64,000 bases of DNA, taken from positions 1 to 64,000 of the forward strand of contig NC_008817.1 of the NCBI RefSeq assembly GCF_000015665.1. Direction: 5' to 3'. Below the pieces are notes generated by a model. It made no database searches and was not told the DNA's origin. It saw nothing but the letters and a program-made list of their open reading frames with translations. Both the position numbers and the translations under genes were made by a program. This document shows positions 46,152 to 56,576 of this stretch, one piece after another; positions within the stretch are counted from its first letter, which is position 1, and every line of letters starts with the position of its first letter. Source of the stretch: Prochlorococcus marinus str. MIT 9515. Lineage in GTDB: Bacteria > Cyanobacteriota > Cyanobacteriia > PCC-6307 > Cyanobiaceae.

Positions 46152-46868
46152 ATGGATGAAGTTATTAAATTAAGTAGGTCTACTGTTGAAAAATATCTTA
46201 ATTGCCCTAGATGTTGCGTTCTTGATAAAAAGCATAAAATAAAACCTCCATCTTTACCCTTTACTCTAAATATTGCGGTAGATAATTTATGTAAAAATGA
46301 GTTTGATTATTACCGCGATTTGCAGGAACCTCATCCTTTATTTCTTAAGCATAATATTGAAGCTGTTCCTTTTAAACATGAAGATATAGATATTTGGAGA
46401 AGTAACTTTAAAGGGATAAGATACAAATCCTTTGAGCATCAGTATGATTTCGGTGGTGCTGTTGATGATGTTTGGCAAAAAAAGAATGGAGAGCTTATTA
46501 TCGTTGATGTAAAAGCAACGTCACGAAATAATTTTGATTGGTTAGAAACTTTTAATAAATATGATTATGCAAAAGCATATAAAAGACAATTAGAAATGTA
46601 TCAGTGGTTATTTAGAAAAAATGGTTTCAAAGTTGCAGATGAAGCCTATCTTCTTTATTTCAATGGAAAAAAGAATGAAAAGTTTTTTAATAATCAGTTA
46701 AAATTTGATGTCCATTTTATAAAGTTAGATTGTTCCTCATTATGGGTAGAAAGCAAAGTTATTCAAACAGTAAAGCTACTTAGGTCTAATGATTTTCCTC
46801 TGCCTTCTCTAAATTGTGAATATTGTAATTATTTAAAAAAGCGTTGGCAATTGTCAAAAATTAATTAA
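46152..46868 (+). CDS. PD-(D/E)XK nuclease superfamily protein, Cas4/RecB-like
   Basis: A 238-residue protein. The nuclease core is visible: Asp105/Asp106 in GGAVDDVW, Asp119-x-Lys121 in IIVDVKATS, and Gln146 with Tyr150 in KRQLEMYQWL. Cysteines at 18, 21 and 22 (LNCPRCCVLDK) and a CEYC pair near the end (NCEYCNYLKKRW) could hold an Fe-S cluster, as in Cas4 and AddB. No cas genes or repeat arrays are nearby, so CRISPR is not implied; this matches a stand-alone family seen in many bacteria. Starts 143 nt after the Yfr2 terminator. Confidence 0.83.
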   Translation: MDEVIKLSRSTVEKYLNCPRCCVLDKKHKIKPPSLPFTLNIAVDNLCKNEFDYYRDLQEPHPLFLKHNIEAVPFKHEDIDIWRSNFKGIRYKSFEHQYDFGGAVDDVWQKKNGELIIVDVKATSRNNFDWLETFNKYDYAKAYKRQLEMYQWLFRKNGFKVADEAYLLYFNGKKNEKFFNNQLKFDVHFIKLDCSSLWVESKVIQTVKLLRSNDFPLPSLNCEYCNYLKKRWQLSKIN

Positions 46869-46954
46869 TGATATTGTACAAATAATATTATTTGATATTT
46901 CTGGAAAATTTTTCAAATAAAGATAATCTTTAAGTAGAGAATAAATTAAAAATT

Positions 46955-47563
46955 TTGGTTAAACCGAATAGTTCTAATAATAAAATTAGCAACCATTTAC
47001 AACAAGATATTGTAAAAATTGGAGGCAAAACGATATTTATCAATCCATTTTTATATTGGAGAAGGTTTGATGAAAATACTAATAGATGGTTGCGAGAACC
47101 AGGGCAAATGTCAGAAGAGCAAATTCAGCCAAATAGAAATCGGTTTTATCCCGAAATTGACTGGGCTGATTTAAGTCAAGATCAAAAGCTTATCAAAGAT
47201 GCAAGTATAGAAATGTTTCTTAAGACTCTTGAACTTATAAGTACTTTTCATCCTCAGCTTAATTCCGGACAATTATTAGAAGTTGAGAGGAAAATGGCAA
47301 TTACAAAAAAGCTACCTTTTGAAAGGTGGGTAAAAAAGTCTTTTGCGAAAAAAGCTAGAGCTGAAGAAAGCGAAAAAAGAAAATTTCAAAGAGATAGATT
47401 TATCAGAAGTTGGAAGGAATGGTTAATCCTTGAAAATACTCAACAAGCTCTTCTTCCTATAATTGTAATTATATTTATTTCAGCATTTATTGGCTGGGCG
47501 TCTGGTGTTTCAAAGAATAGTTGCAATCCTTATTTTGAACCAAATCTTGATCAGTCAATTTGA
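46955..47563 (+). CDS. Conserved hypothetical protein with one C-terminal membrane helix
   Basis: A 202-residue protein with TTG start. The N-terminal region (FINPFLYWRRFDENTNRWLR) and the Arg/Lys-rich middle (KKSFAKKARAEESEKRKFQR) are soluble. A single transmembrane helix lies at about 165-187 (LLPIIVIIFISAFIGWASGV). The short tail would be on the far side. The pattern is of a tail-anchored protein. It seems conserved in marine cyanobacteria, but I know no function. Confidence 0.72.
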   Translation: MVKPNSSNNKISNHLQQDIVKIGGKTIFINPFLYWRRFDENTNRWLREPGQMSEEQIQPNRNRFYPEIDWADLSQDQKLIKDASIEMFLKTLELISTFHPQLNSGQLLEVERKMAITKKLPFERWVKKSFAKKARAEESEKRKFQRDRFIRSWKEWLILENTQQALLPIIVIIFISAFIGWASGVSKNSCNPYFEPNLDQSI

Positions 47564-47675
47564 AATAATTGATTAAATAGTATTGTCATTCAGACATTAA
47601 TATTATTTTGATGATTTGTAATTTATTATTTAGGATGATATAAAATGAATTTAGTTTTCATATTAATTTATAAAA

Positions 47676-47834
47676 ATGTTTATGGATAATAAAGATAAAG
47701 AACAAGATATATCAAATTCGGAATTGAATAAAGAAAACCGACAAAACGATTATAAGTTTTTAGTTCATAAACTTAAAAGTATTAAGGCAATTATCAATAT
47801 GTTAGAAAAACATTTTTTAGAGAAAGAGATTTAA
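47676..47834 (+). CDS. Small charged protein (52 aa)
   Basis: ATG at 47676 gives 52 residues, MFMDNKDKEQDISNSELNKE at the start, then a helical basic stretch (KFLVHKLKSIKAIINMLEKHF). An in-frame ATG at 47682 is equally possible. The stop lies 4 nt before the PBP2 start, an operon-like spacing. Amphipathic and possibly a coiled coil. Function unknown. Confidence 0.55.
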   Translation: MFMDNKDKEQDISNSELNKENRQNDYKFLVHKLKSIKAIINMLEKHFLEKEI

Positions 47835-47838
47835 ATTT

Positions 47839-49629
47839 TTGGAAAAAAGAAAGTTGAATAATAAGTTTCCTTCATTCAATAGACAGCCTTTAGTTTTCTA
47901 TTTAATTACTAGTTTATCGTTTATTTTAATATTAATTAGATTAATTTTTTTACAATTATTAAATCATGAGACTTATAAAAAAATGTCTGATGAAAATAGA
48001 ATTAGGCTAATTGCAACCCAACCAATTAGAGGACGGATAATTGATAAAAATGGATTCATTTTGGCAGATAGCAGGTTAATCTATTCTTTAATAATTAAGC
48101 CTCAATACGTTAATGAGAGATTATGGCAGAAATATAAATCAAATATTTCTAAATTATTAAATATTTCATCTGATGCTCTTCAAAAAAAATATTCTGATGG
48201 TTTAGAAAATAATCAATTTTCAATAACTCTATTAGATGATTTGAAAGTTGAGCAAGTTATCAAATTTCAAGAAAATGAGAAGATGCTTAATGGTTTAGAA
48301 ATTTCATCAAAAATAATTAGAAATTATCCATATAAAAATGTTGCTTCTCATGTGATTGGCTATACGCAACCCATAACAGATTCAGAATTTAATATTTTGT
48401 CTAAAAAGGGTTACAAATTAAATGATTTAATAGGAAGAACTGGAATTGAGTTTGTATTTGAAGATCATATAAGAGGGGAATGGGGTGGAGAAATGATTGA
48501 AGTAAATTCCTCGGGTACATTTACAAAATCTTTAGGGACTAAACCATCAAAACAAGGAAAAGATATTGAATTAACAATTGATTTGAATTTGCAATTAATT
48601 GCTGAGGACATGCTTAAAGATAAAAAGGGAGGAGCCATAATAGTTATGGATCCGAGAGATGGTGCAATAATAGTAATGGCTAGCAAACCGAGTTTTGACC
48701 TGAATTTCTTTTCAAAAGATTTTAAGCCTCAAAAAGAATATGATGCATTATTTAATTCTCCTGCTAAACCATTATTTAATAGAGCTTTAAACGCATACGA
48801 CCCAGGTAGTGTTTGGAAAATTGTTACGGCAATCGCTGGTTTAGAAAGTGGAAAGTTCCCTCCTGAAACTTTTTTAGAAACTAAACCTTGTATTACTTAT
48901 GGAAGTCAGTGTTTTAGAGAACATAATGACTTAGGGTTCGGAACTATAGGATATGAAGATGCTTTACGCGTTTCTAGTAATACTTTTTTTTATCAGATTG
49001 GCTATGGCGTAGGGGTAGATGAAATTTATAATGCTTCAAAGAAGCTTGGCTTTGCTTCATTATCTGGAATTGAAATTTCTGAACAAGAAAATATAGGTTT
49101 AGTAGCTAGTAGTCAATGGGCTAAAGAAGGAAGAGGATGGGGAGAACCCGGGAGAACCCCTTGGGTTCCAGAGGATATAGCGAGTATGTCTATTGGTCAA
49201 TTTGTTGTGCAAGTGACACCTATTCAAATAGCTCGTGCATATGCTGCAATTGCAAATGGAGGTTATTTAGTAACCCCTTATTTAGTAAAAAAAGAGGGGC
49301 AACCTCTTTCATATCAAAGGCCTATAAAGATTGATATTGATCCAAACAATATTCAAATAGTAAAAAATGGTTTAAGAAAAGTAGTTGAGTCCGGAACAGG
49401 AGTTGCTATAAATTATGGAGTCTCTAATTTGCCACCAGTTTCTGGCAAAACCGGTACTGCGGAAGATGGAGAAGGAGGTCCCGATCATGCATGGTTTGTT
49501 TGCTTTACTCCTTCAGAAAACAGTGAGTTATTAATAGTTGCTTTTGCACAAAATACTCCTGGAGGAGGTTCTGTTCATGCACTACCTATGGCTAGAGAAA
49601 TTTTAAAAGTTTGGAATAACAAGAAATAG
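47839..49629 (+). CDS. mrdA: Penicillin-binding protein 2 (peptidoglycan transpeptidase)
   Basis: A 596-residue class B PBP with TTG start. One N-terminal membrane helix (YLITSLSFILILIRLIFLQL, about 19-38), a PBP dimer domain with RGRIIDKNG near 56, and a transpeptidase domain. The catalytic Ser is in PGSVWKI (about 325), SSN in VSSNTFF (about 382), and KTGTAEDG near 535. It cross-links peptidoglycan during elongation with RodA. Complete, so a functional core gene marking the end of the variable region. Confidence 0.95.
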   Translation: MEKRKLNNKFPSFNRQPLVFYLITSLSFILILIRLIFLQLLNHETYKKMSDENRIRLIATQPIRGRIIDKNGFILADSRLIYSLIIKPQYVNERLWQKYKSNISKLLNISSDALQKKYSDGLENNQFSITLLDDLKVEQVIKFQENEKMLNGLEISSKIIRNYPYKNVASHVIGYTQPITDSEFNILSKKGYKLNDLIGRTGIEFVFEDHIRGEWGGEMIEVNSSGTFTKSLGTKPSKQGKDIELTIDLNLQLIAEDMLKDKKGGAIIVMDPRDGAIIVMASKPSFDLNFFSKDFKPQKEYDALFNSPAKPLFNRALNAYDPGSVWKIVTAIAGLESGKFPPETFLETKPCITYGSQCFREHNDLGFGTIGYEDALRVSSNTFFYQIGYGVGVDEIYNASKKLGFASLSGIEISEQENIGLVASSQWAKEGRGWGEPGRTPWVPEDIASMSIGQFVVQVTPIQIARAYAAIANGGYLVTPYLVKKEGQPLSYQRPIKIDIDPNNIQIVKNGLRKVVESGTGVAINYGVSNLPPVSGKTGTAEDGEGGPDHAWFVCFTPSENSELLIVAFAQNTPGGGSVHALPMAREILKVWNNKK

Positions 49630-49662
49630 ATATGCAACATCAGAGTTTTTATATAAATTAAT

Positions 49663-50187
49663 TTATAGTTTTAATTTTTTCATTTGTGTTAATCGTTTAA
49701 TTATATCCTCAACGGTATTTATATCCACTGGTTTACTAAATGATGATAAAAGCTGTCTTCCTAGTACTTGACTTCCTAAGTGGACTAGTTGAATTCGTAA
49801 TGTTGTTAGCAATTCTAATCCAACTCCACCCGAAAAGGTTGCTATGGCAATTGGTTGACCATTAAATAAATTTCTAAAATCATCTCCTGAGACTGATAGC
49901 CATGCAATCAAATTAGATAATATTGGAGGTATTGAACCGTTGTATTCAGGTGCACATATAATCCATTTTTCAATGGTAAAAAGCTTCTCTTTTATTTCTA
50001 TTATTTCAACTGGGATGTCTTCTTTAGAATGAAATCTTGGATTGAATAATGGAATATCAAAAGTTGTGAGATCTAAAATCTCAGAATTTATTTTAAGTTC
50101 ATTACTCTTTTCTTGAAATTTTTGGGCAAGTTCTAGATTTTTTCCACAACTAGCTGAAATTATTATTAGATCTTTGGAAGTAGTCAT
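49663..50187 (-). CDS. NADPH-dependent FMN reductase family protein
   Basis: A 174-residue flavodoxin-like reductase. The FMN phosphate loop is at the N-terminus (IISASCGKNLELAQKF), with APEYNGSIPPILSNLIAW and TFSGGVGLELL as further flavin contacts. It probably transfers electrons from NAD(P)H to flavin. It is the last of three - strand flavoprotein genes (flv3, flv1, this) with gaps of 17-18 nt. This arrangement suggests a role in oxygen photoreduction or flavin supply to the flavodiirons; that link is inferred. Confidence 0.85.
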   Translation of the reverse strand: MTTSKDLIIISASCGKNLELAQKFQEKSNELKINSEILDLTTFDIPLFNPRFHSKEDIPVEIIEIKEKLFTIEKWIICAPEYNGSIPPILSNLIAWLSVSGDDFRNLFNGQPIAIATFSGGVGLELLTTLRIQLVHLGSQVLGRQLLSSFSKPVDINTVEDIIKRLTQMKKLKL

Positions 50188-50205
50188 TAGTAAAAATAAT
50201 TTAGT

Positions 50206-52008
50206 TTAATAGTTAGCTCCACTCTTCCGGTGATGAACAGCGGTTAGGCAATCTGATTTTAAAATATTCCCATGTAACACCTCAGCATATATTACCCAAT
50301 GATCACCGCATTCCATTCTTTCTTTGATAGAAGCCTCTAACCATGCTAAAGAATCTGGAATAATTATTTGATTATTTGGTGTTAATTCGATATCTAAGCC
50401 TTCAAATCGATCTTCTCCTGGGGAAAAAGGTTTTGTAAATCTTTTTAAAGGTTCCCTGAAATCTTTATCGCTAAGAATATTTAGAGCGAAGGAGTCTCCT
50501 ATTTGGAGAAGAGACTCTACTGATCTATCTTTTGCTACAGAAATACTTAATCCAGGAGGAGAAAAACTGGCTTGACTAACCCAAGAGGCAAGCATAGCTC
50601 CTTTTATATTATTTTCTTTTGTTCCTTTGGAGGCAGTGAGAACGCAAAGTGAACCAAGTACCCTTCCTAAAGCTTGAAATGTTGGATCAGTTTTACTCGA
50701 TATCATTCCAGTATCAGATTTCCTTATTTTTTGTTTTGCTTTTTTTAAAATTTTTCTTCCAAAATGAGTACCAATTTCCTCAAGCTCTTTAATTTTTGGT
50801 TTGTTTGGGCTAAATTTTATTCTTATTGGATCAAAGCTGAATTTAAAGCCACCATCTTTTAATTTTGTTTCAAGTAAATCTATCGCTTCTCCACTCCATC
50901 CAAAACTACCGAAAATGCCAACTGGTTTATCTCTATTACCCTCTGATAATAAAGTTCCAAGAGCACTTACTATAGGAGTAGGTGCGTGCCCACCCAATGT
51001 AGGGGATCCTATCAGATACCCATCAGCATTTTGTATAGATTGTATAAGTTCATCATTCGATGTGAATTCACAATTAATACTATCAACTTCAACTGCTGTT
51101 CTATTTATACCTTTGGCTAAAGCATCACCTATTGAAGCTGTATTACCATATGCACTAGCGTATATTAAGCTAATTTTAGGATTGTTTGTTGAAAGATTTT
51201 CTCCCCATCTGATGTAGTCATTCAAAAAGCTTTTTAGGCTATACTCTATTGTTGGACCGTGGAGAGGAGCGATAGTTTTAATTTCTAATTCAGAAATTTT
51301 TTCTGCTATCGTAACGATTTGGTTAGACATTGGTGCCATAAGACAATCGTAGAAATGTTTCCTCTCAATTTCTGTACTGATTCGATTTGTCTCTGACCAA
51401 TCTGTAGTTGCTATGTGAGCAGAAAATATTTTCTCGCTTATAAGTATTTCTTGGTCCGTTTCATAAATTATTAATCCGCCAGGCCATCGTGCAGTTGGAA
51501 CAGGAATAAGTTCTAGTCCAGTACTTTCTAACTCTAAGTGAAGTTCTTTTTTGATGACATTAAATATGGGTAACTGAACTTCAATGAACTTTGTTGAATT
51601 AGGATTTTTTTGATTCCATAGTTCACTTATAAGTTTAAAACCAGGATTTGAACATGTGATGCTTAATTTATTAAATTTGGTACTTATAGCTTTTATGGTT
51701 TCAATAATTTTGGGGTTTATATGACCTGTAATGATATGAACTTTGTCTAAATTAAAATTATCAAAAATAGTAGAAATTATTTTAATAATTGTTTTTGAAT
51801 AGTTTTTTTCAGGTGGATGGATAATGAAAAGTTCGTCATTACTTCTAATTAAAAAAGTATTGAAAGATGTTCCTTTTTCAAGATTAAATTCAAGTTCAAA
51901 TCTTTCTTTATTGTGATCAAGAAATCTGATACAAGTAATATTATCAGTTATTTCAAATGTTGATAAATTTTTATTTTGTAAAAGTAAACCTTTATTAATT
52001 CCTGACAT
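50206..52008 (-). CDS. flv1: Flavodiiron protein Flv1-like (non-canonical diiron ligands)
   Basis: A 600-residue A-type flavoprotein with three domains: beta-lactamase-like, flavodoxin (SLIYASAYGNTASIGDALAKG) and C-terminal flavin reductase (ASWVSQASFSPPG). The expected diiron ligand motif H-x-E-x-D-H is replaced by ITGHINPKII, and LHWPD by TARWPGG; only PLHGPTIE is retained. This is the Flv1/Flv4-type site, so it likely pairs with Flv3. The pair donates electrons from photosystem I to O2, protecting from fluctuating light. It lies 17 nt downstream of the flv3 gene. Confidence 0.92.
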   Translation of the reverse strand: MSGINKGLLLQNKNLSTFEITDNITCIRFLDHNKERFELEFNLEKGTSFNTFLIRSNDELFIIHPPEKNYSKTIIKIISTIFDNFNLDKVHIITGHINPKIIETIKAISTKFNKLSITCSNPGFKLISELWNQKNPNSTKFIEVQLPIFNVIKKELHLELESTGLELIPVPTARWPGGLIIYETDQEILISEKIFSAHIATTDWSETNRISTEIERKHFYDCLMAPMSNQIVTIAEKISELEIKTIAPLHGPTIEYSLKSFLNDYIRWGENLSTNNPKISLIYASAYGNTASIGDALAKGINRTAVEVDSINCEFTSNDELIQSIQNADGYLIGSPTLGGHAPTPIVSALGTLLSEGNRDKPVGIFGSFGWSGEAIDLLETKLKDGGFKFSFDPIRIKFSPNKPKIKELEEIGTHFGRKILKKAKQKIRKSDTGMISSKTDPTFQALGRVLGSLCVLTASKGTKENNIKGAMLASWVSQASFSPPGLSISVAKDRSVESLLQIGDSFALNILSDKDFREPLKRFTKPFSPGEDRFEGLDIELTPNNQIIIPDSLAWLEASIKERMECGDHWVIYAEVLHGNILKSDCLTAVHHRKSGANY

Positions 52009-52025
52009 CTTTAACGAATGATTTA

Positions 52026-53801
52026 TTAGTAGTGGTTCGCAACCTTCCTATGATGAACAGCTGTCTTACAGGATAAATCGGATACACTTCCATTCTCAAC
52101 TATACCGTAAATAATCCAATGATCTGGAGTTTCTAACCGAGAACTTACTTTACAATCTAGAAACGCGAGAGAATCAGAAAGAACAGGACCTCCATTTGCA
52201 ATGTTGCTAATTACATCAACATCCGCAAATCTATCAGCTCCAGGTGCAAATCTTTTTAAAAAATGTCTAAACATTTTTTGATAGTTATCCTCTCGTAAAA
52301 TATTCACTACAAAACCCTTCCCAACTTGCATGAAAGATTCAATAGCTCTATCTTTTGCTACCGCAACAGTAATACCAGGCGGGCTGAAACTTGCTTGACT
52401 TACCCAGCTTGCCACCATAGCACTTTGTCTAAAAGTTGAGTTCTCTCCTTGACTTGCTGTCACGACATATAAACCACCGCTTAATCTTCCTAAAGCTTTA
52501 TCCAAATTAGAATCAAGGCTTTTCATTGAGGCAATATTTTTTTTCTTATTGATTAATTGCCCCAAATCAGTTCCAGCTTCTTCAAATTGTTGATAGATAA
52601 TAGGATCCGGAATATTTCTAACTCTTAGAGGTGAAAAAGCTTCTTTTTGTCCTAGTTCTCTTAATTTATTAGATAATGAATCTATAGGTTCATCATCGCC
52701 TCCAAAAGCATCGTAAACAGCTGTAAATTGTTTAGGCTTTAGTGCTGCAAAGAGAGTACCAAGAGATTCCTTTAAATCATTATCAGAATTAACTGGCCAA
52801 GTTGGAATTACTACTGCTTTAGATTCAGTAATTAAACCTGTTAATTCTTGAGAATCTGAAGATCTTAAATCGATTAATTGAACCTGAGCATCTGCTTTAC
52901 TAATGCCGTGAGATATGGCTTGGCTTAGTCGATCACAATAACCATAATCACTTATATAGCAAACAGACACAAATTCATTGCCTTTACTCTTATTAGCGCT
53001 CCATTCTAGGTACTTATCTTTCCAAAAATTCACTTGATTATGAAGCAAAGGCCCATGACCAACTGCAATAGTTTTGAGTTCAGGCAACTTATTTATTCTC
53101 TTAATAGCTTGCAGAACACTTCTTGCATTTGGTCCCATTAGGCAATCGTAATAAAAACGAAAATCATCATATATTTCTTTTTGATTACTATCAAAAAATT
53201 CATCAGAGCAATAATGCAATCCAAAAGCGTCGCATGTATATAAAACATTTGTACCGTGATCGTAGGAGAAAATGGTATCAGGCCAATGTAAATTTGGCGC
53301 ACTTATAAATTCAATATTATGATTTACTCCACTGGTGGGGTTATCTCCAAGATCTAAATATTGTCCGCTTTTTACTTCTAAACTTTTAAATGGAACATGT
53401 ATTTGGTCCTCAATAAATTTAAGGGCTAATTTTGAACCGACCACTGTTATGTGAGGATTAAGGCTTAAGAGATTGCCTATTAAACCTGAGTGGTCCGGCT
53501 CTGTATGGCTAGTAATTAAATAATCAATTTTTTCAGGATTAACTTCTTTTAGTAATTGCTCAAACCATAGTTTTTTAAATTTAGAGTGGCTTGTATCAAT
53601 GATTGCTAGTTTTTGACCCTGAATGATAAAACTATTGTATGTAGTTCCATTTCTTAACCCAAATTCAATATCGAACCTACTACGTTCCCAGTCTAAAGAT
53701 CTGATTGCACTTGAGTCAGCCGCAAAAGTTTTATATTGTACAGATAATTTTTGCTCGACTTTGATCATATCTGAAGTACTTGTTTTCGCAGAAGTTATCA
53801 T
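52026..53801 (-). CDS. flv3: Flavodiiron protein Flv3-like (canonical diiron ligands)
   Basis: About 591 residues from ATG at 53801 (MITSAKTSTSD); an upstream TTG at 53840 would add 13. The diiron ligands are intact: TSHTEPDHSGL, LHWPDTIFSYD, TCDAFG and VGHGPLLH. A flavodoxin domain (CYISDYGYCDRLSQAISHG) and a flavin reductase domain (MVASWVSQASFSPPG) follow. It reduces O2 to water at the acceptor side of photosystem I. It is the first gene of the flavoprotein operon and diverges from alaS. Confidence 0.93.
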   Translation of the reverse strand: MITSAKTSTSDMIKVEQKLSVQYKTFAADSSAIRSLDWERSRFDIEFGLRNGTTYNSFIIQGQKLAIIDTSHSKFKKLWFEQLLKEVNPEKIDYLITSHTEPDHSGLIGNLLSLNPHITVVGSKLALKFIEDQIHVPFKSLEVKSGQYLDLGDNPTSGVNHNIEFISAPNLHWPDTIFSYDHGTNVLYTCDAFGLHYCSDEFFDSNQKEIYDDFRFYYDCLMGPNARSVLQAIKRINKLPELKTIAVGHGPLLHNQVNFWKDKYLEWSANKSKGNEFVSVCYISDYGYCDRLSQAISHGISKADAQVQLIDLRSSDSQELTGLITESKAVVIPTWPVNSDNDLKESLGTLFAALKPKQFTAVYDAFGGDDEPIDSLSNKLRELGQKEAFSPLRVRNIPDPIIYQQFEEAGTDLGQLINKKKNIASMKSLDSNLDKALGRLSGGLYVVTASQGENSTFRQSAMVASWVSQASFSPPGITVAVAKDRAIESFMQVGKGFVVNILREDNYQKMFRHFLKRFAPGADRFADVDVISNIANGGPVLSDSLAFLDCKVSSRLETPDHWIIYGIVENGSVSDLSCKTAVHHRKVANHY

Positions 53802-53915
53802 ACTATTATTCTTTAGTATTATGACTTTAGTTAAATACAATATAAATCCGTGTGAATCTAAGTGTGGAATTACCGAATTTGTTTTTTGATCACCTTATTA
53901 TTGATTCTGTTATAA

Positions 53916-56576
53916 ATGAAATCTCAATCTCAAGCCACTCCAATTACAGGTGATGAAATAAGGAAAGCCTTTTTAGATTTTTATGAAAGCAAATCACATC
54001 TCATTATCCCCAGTTCTTCTTTGATACCTGATGATCCCACAGTGATGCTAACAATTGCTGGGATGCTCCCTTTTAAACCTGTATTTTTGGGGTTAAGGAA
54101 TAGACCATCCCCTAGAGCTTCATCAAGTCAAAAGTGTTTAAGGACTAACGACATTGAGAACGTAGGAGTTACAGCAAGACACCACACGTTTTTTGAAATG
54201 TTAGGTAATTTTTCTTTTGGAGATTATTTTAAAAAAGAAGCGATTCAGTGGGCTTGGGAATTAATTACCGATATATATCACCTAAAGCCTGAAAATATAA
54301 TAATAAGTGTTTTTCATGAGGATCATGAATCAGAAAAAATTTGGAGAGATAATATTGGTATTATTCCAGAAAGGATAATTCGTTTAGATGAAAAAGATAA
54401 TTTTTGGTCTTCTGGCGCGACAGGTCCATGTGGACCTTGTTCGGAACTTTATTATGATTTCAATCCCGAAAAAGGACTCAAAAATATTGATCTAGAAGAT
54501 GGGGATCGTTTTATTGAATTTTATAATCTTGTATTTATGCAATATAATCGTGATTCAAATGGGATGTTATCAGATCTCAAATTTAAAAATATTGATACAG
54601 GGATGGGGCTTGAGCGTATGGCTCAAATTCTTCAAAAAAAGACAAATAATTATGAAACTGATTTAATTTTGCCAATTGTAAAAGAGGCTGCTCTTATTGC
54701 TAATATCGATTATTTTTCTTCTGATGATCGTACTAAGATCTCACTTAAAATACTTGGCGATCATACTAGGGCGATTATTCATTTAATTTCTGATGGAGTA
54801 GTTGCGAGTAATCTAGGTAGGGGCTATATCTTGCGAAGATTATTGAGAAGGATGATTAGGCATGGCAGATTATTAGCCATAAAAGATGATTTTCTTTCTA
54901 GACTTGCATCCATTGGGATTAGTTTGATGCAAAATACTTATCCCGATTTAAAAAACAATAAAGAACGAATTTTAAGAGAGATTAATATTGAAGAAAAAAG
55001 ATTTCTTGAAACTTTAGATCGAGGTGAAAAATTATTAAATGATTTAATACGTTCAGGTGAAAAATTAATCTCTGGAACTAAAGCTTTTGAACTATATGAT
55101 ACATACGGATTTCCTTTAGAATTAACTAAGGAGATACTTGAAGAGAAAAATATAAATGTTGATTTAGAGGGTTTTACAAGAGAAATGGAGGCTCAAAAAG
55201 AAAGAGCAAAAGCAGCCTCTCAAAAAATCGACTTAACATTAAAAGGATCAATTGAAAGAGAAATAGATTTATTTGATCAAACTATTTTCGAAGGATATGA
55301 TTCTTTGAATTCTCAAGGAATAGTAAAAGGTATATTTTTTGAGTCAAATTCCGTAGAGAAAGCTATTCAAGGTCAAACTGTACAAATTATCCTCGATCAA
55401 ACTTCTTTTTATGGAGAATCAGGCGGTCAAGTTGGTGATACAGGAACTATTTCTAGGAATGATGCAGAAATAGACATAGATAAAGTTATAAGGAAAAAAA
55501 ATATATTTTTGCATTGTGGAACAGTAAGAAAAGGGGAAATTTGTAGAAATCAGTTGGTTGAAACAAGAGTTGATAAATTTAATAGAGCAAAAGCTGAATC
55601 AAATCATACTGCTACTCATTTACTACAATCAGCGCTTAAATTGATTATTGATAAGAGTGTTAGCCAACGAGGCTCATTAGTAGGTTTTAATAAATTACGG
55701 TTTGATTTTAATTCTCCTCAACCTCTGTCTAAAGAACAAATTTCACAAGTTGAATCTTTGGTTAATTCATGGATCTCAGAAAATCATCCTATTGAAGTAA
55801 AAAATATGGACAAAGACGATGCGCTTAAAGCAGGAGCTTTAGCTATGTTTGGAGAGAAATATGGAGATATTGTTAGGGTCGTTGATGTCCCAGGAGTTTC
55901 TATGGAGCTTTGTGGAGGGACTCATGTTCAAACAACATCTGAAGTGGGCAGCTTTAAAATTATAAGTGAAATAGGAATATCTTCAGGAATTCGAAGGATA
56001 GAAGCACTTTCGGGACAGTTGGTTTTAGATTATTTCAAAGAAAGAGATGAGACAGTAAATAAACTAAGTGATTTGTTAAAAGCAAGACCATCACAGCTTT
56101 TTGAAAGGATCGATTCTTTACAAACAGAGTTAGTTAATAAAAATAAAGAAATACAAAGAATGAAGGACGAAATAGCTTATTTTAAATACTCTTCGCTAAG
56201 TTCTTCAGCAAAGAAAATTGGATCATTTTCTCTAATTATTAATCAAATTGATGGTTTAGATGGAAGTTCTCTTCAATCTGCAGCATTAGATTTAACTTCT
56301 AAATTGGGAGATAAATCGGTTGTAATTCTTGGAGGAATACCAGATACAGAGAAAAAGAAATTATTATTTGTTGTCTCGTTTGGGGATGACTTAGTTAGAA
56401 GAGGTATGCATGCAGGGAAATTAATTAATGAGATATCACGTATTTGCTCCGGAGGAGGGGGAGGGAAACCTAACTTTGCGCAGGCAGGTGCCAAAGATAT
56501 TGATAAATTAAATGATGCGTTGGAATATGCAAGAAAAGACTTGTGGGAAAAGTTACTAAGTTATTCTGATAAATAA
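53916..56576 (+). CDS. alaS: Alanyl-tRNA synthetase
   Basis: An 886-residue class II synthetase. The catalytic core has [20 protein letters not shown], the [17 protein letters not shown] motif and [13 protein letters not shown]-like pattern (residues 1-360). The editing domain contains [12 protein letters not shown] (zinc His, about 565) and the C-terminal CGGTHV. The C-Ala domain ends [13 protein letters not shown]. Full length and standard. It converges on speA, overlapping 16 nt. Confidence 0.97.
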   Translation: MKSQSQATPITGDEIRKAFLDFYESKSHLIIPSSSLIPDDPTVMLTIAGMLPFKPVFLGLRNRPSPRASSSQKCLRTNDIENVGVTARHHTFFEMLGNFSFGDYFKKEAIQWAWELITDIYHLKPENIIISVFHEDHESEKIWRDNIGIIPERIIRLDEKDNFWSSGATGPCGPCSELYYDFNPEKGLKNIDLEDGDRFIEFYNLVFMQYNRDSNGMLSDLKFKNIDTGMGLERMAQILQKKTNNYETDLILPIVKEAALIANIDYFSSDDRTKISLKILGDHTRAIIHLISDGVVASNLGRGYILRRLLRRMIRHGRLLAIKDDFLSRLASIGISLMQNTYPDLKNNKERILREINIEEKRFLETLDRGEKLLNDLIRSGEKLISGTKAFELYDTYGFPLELTKEILEEKNINVDLEGFTREMEAQKERAKAASQKIDLTLKGSIEREIDLFDQTIFEGYDSLNSQGIVKGIFFESNSVEKAIQGQTVQIILDQTSFYGESGGQVGDTGTISRNDAEIDIDKVIRKKNIFLHCGTVRKGEICRNQLVETRVDKFNRAKAESNHTATHLLQSALKLIIDKSVSQRGSLVGFNKLRFDFNSPQPLSKEQISQVESLVNSWISENHPIEVKNMDKDDALKAGALAMFGEKYGDIVRVVDVPGVSMELCGGTHVQTTSEVGSFKIISEIGISSGIRRIEALSGQLVLDYFKERDETVNKLSDLLKARPSQLFERIDSLQTELVNKNKEIQRMKDEIAYFKYSSLSSSAKKIGSFSLIINQIDGLDGSSLQSAALDLTSKLGDKSVVILGGIPDTEKKKLLFVVSFGDDLVRRGMHAGKLINEISRICSGGGGGKPNFAQAGAKDIDKLNDALEYARKDLWEKLLSYSDK

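Noticed and set aside
46152-46868. Cas4 of a CRISPR system
   Set aside because: Motifs fit a wider PD-(D/E)XK family with cysteines; no arrays or other cas genes in the window.
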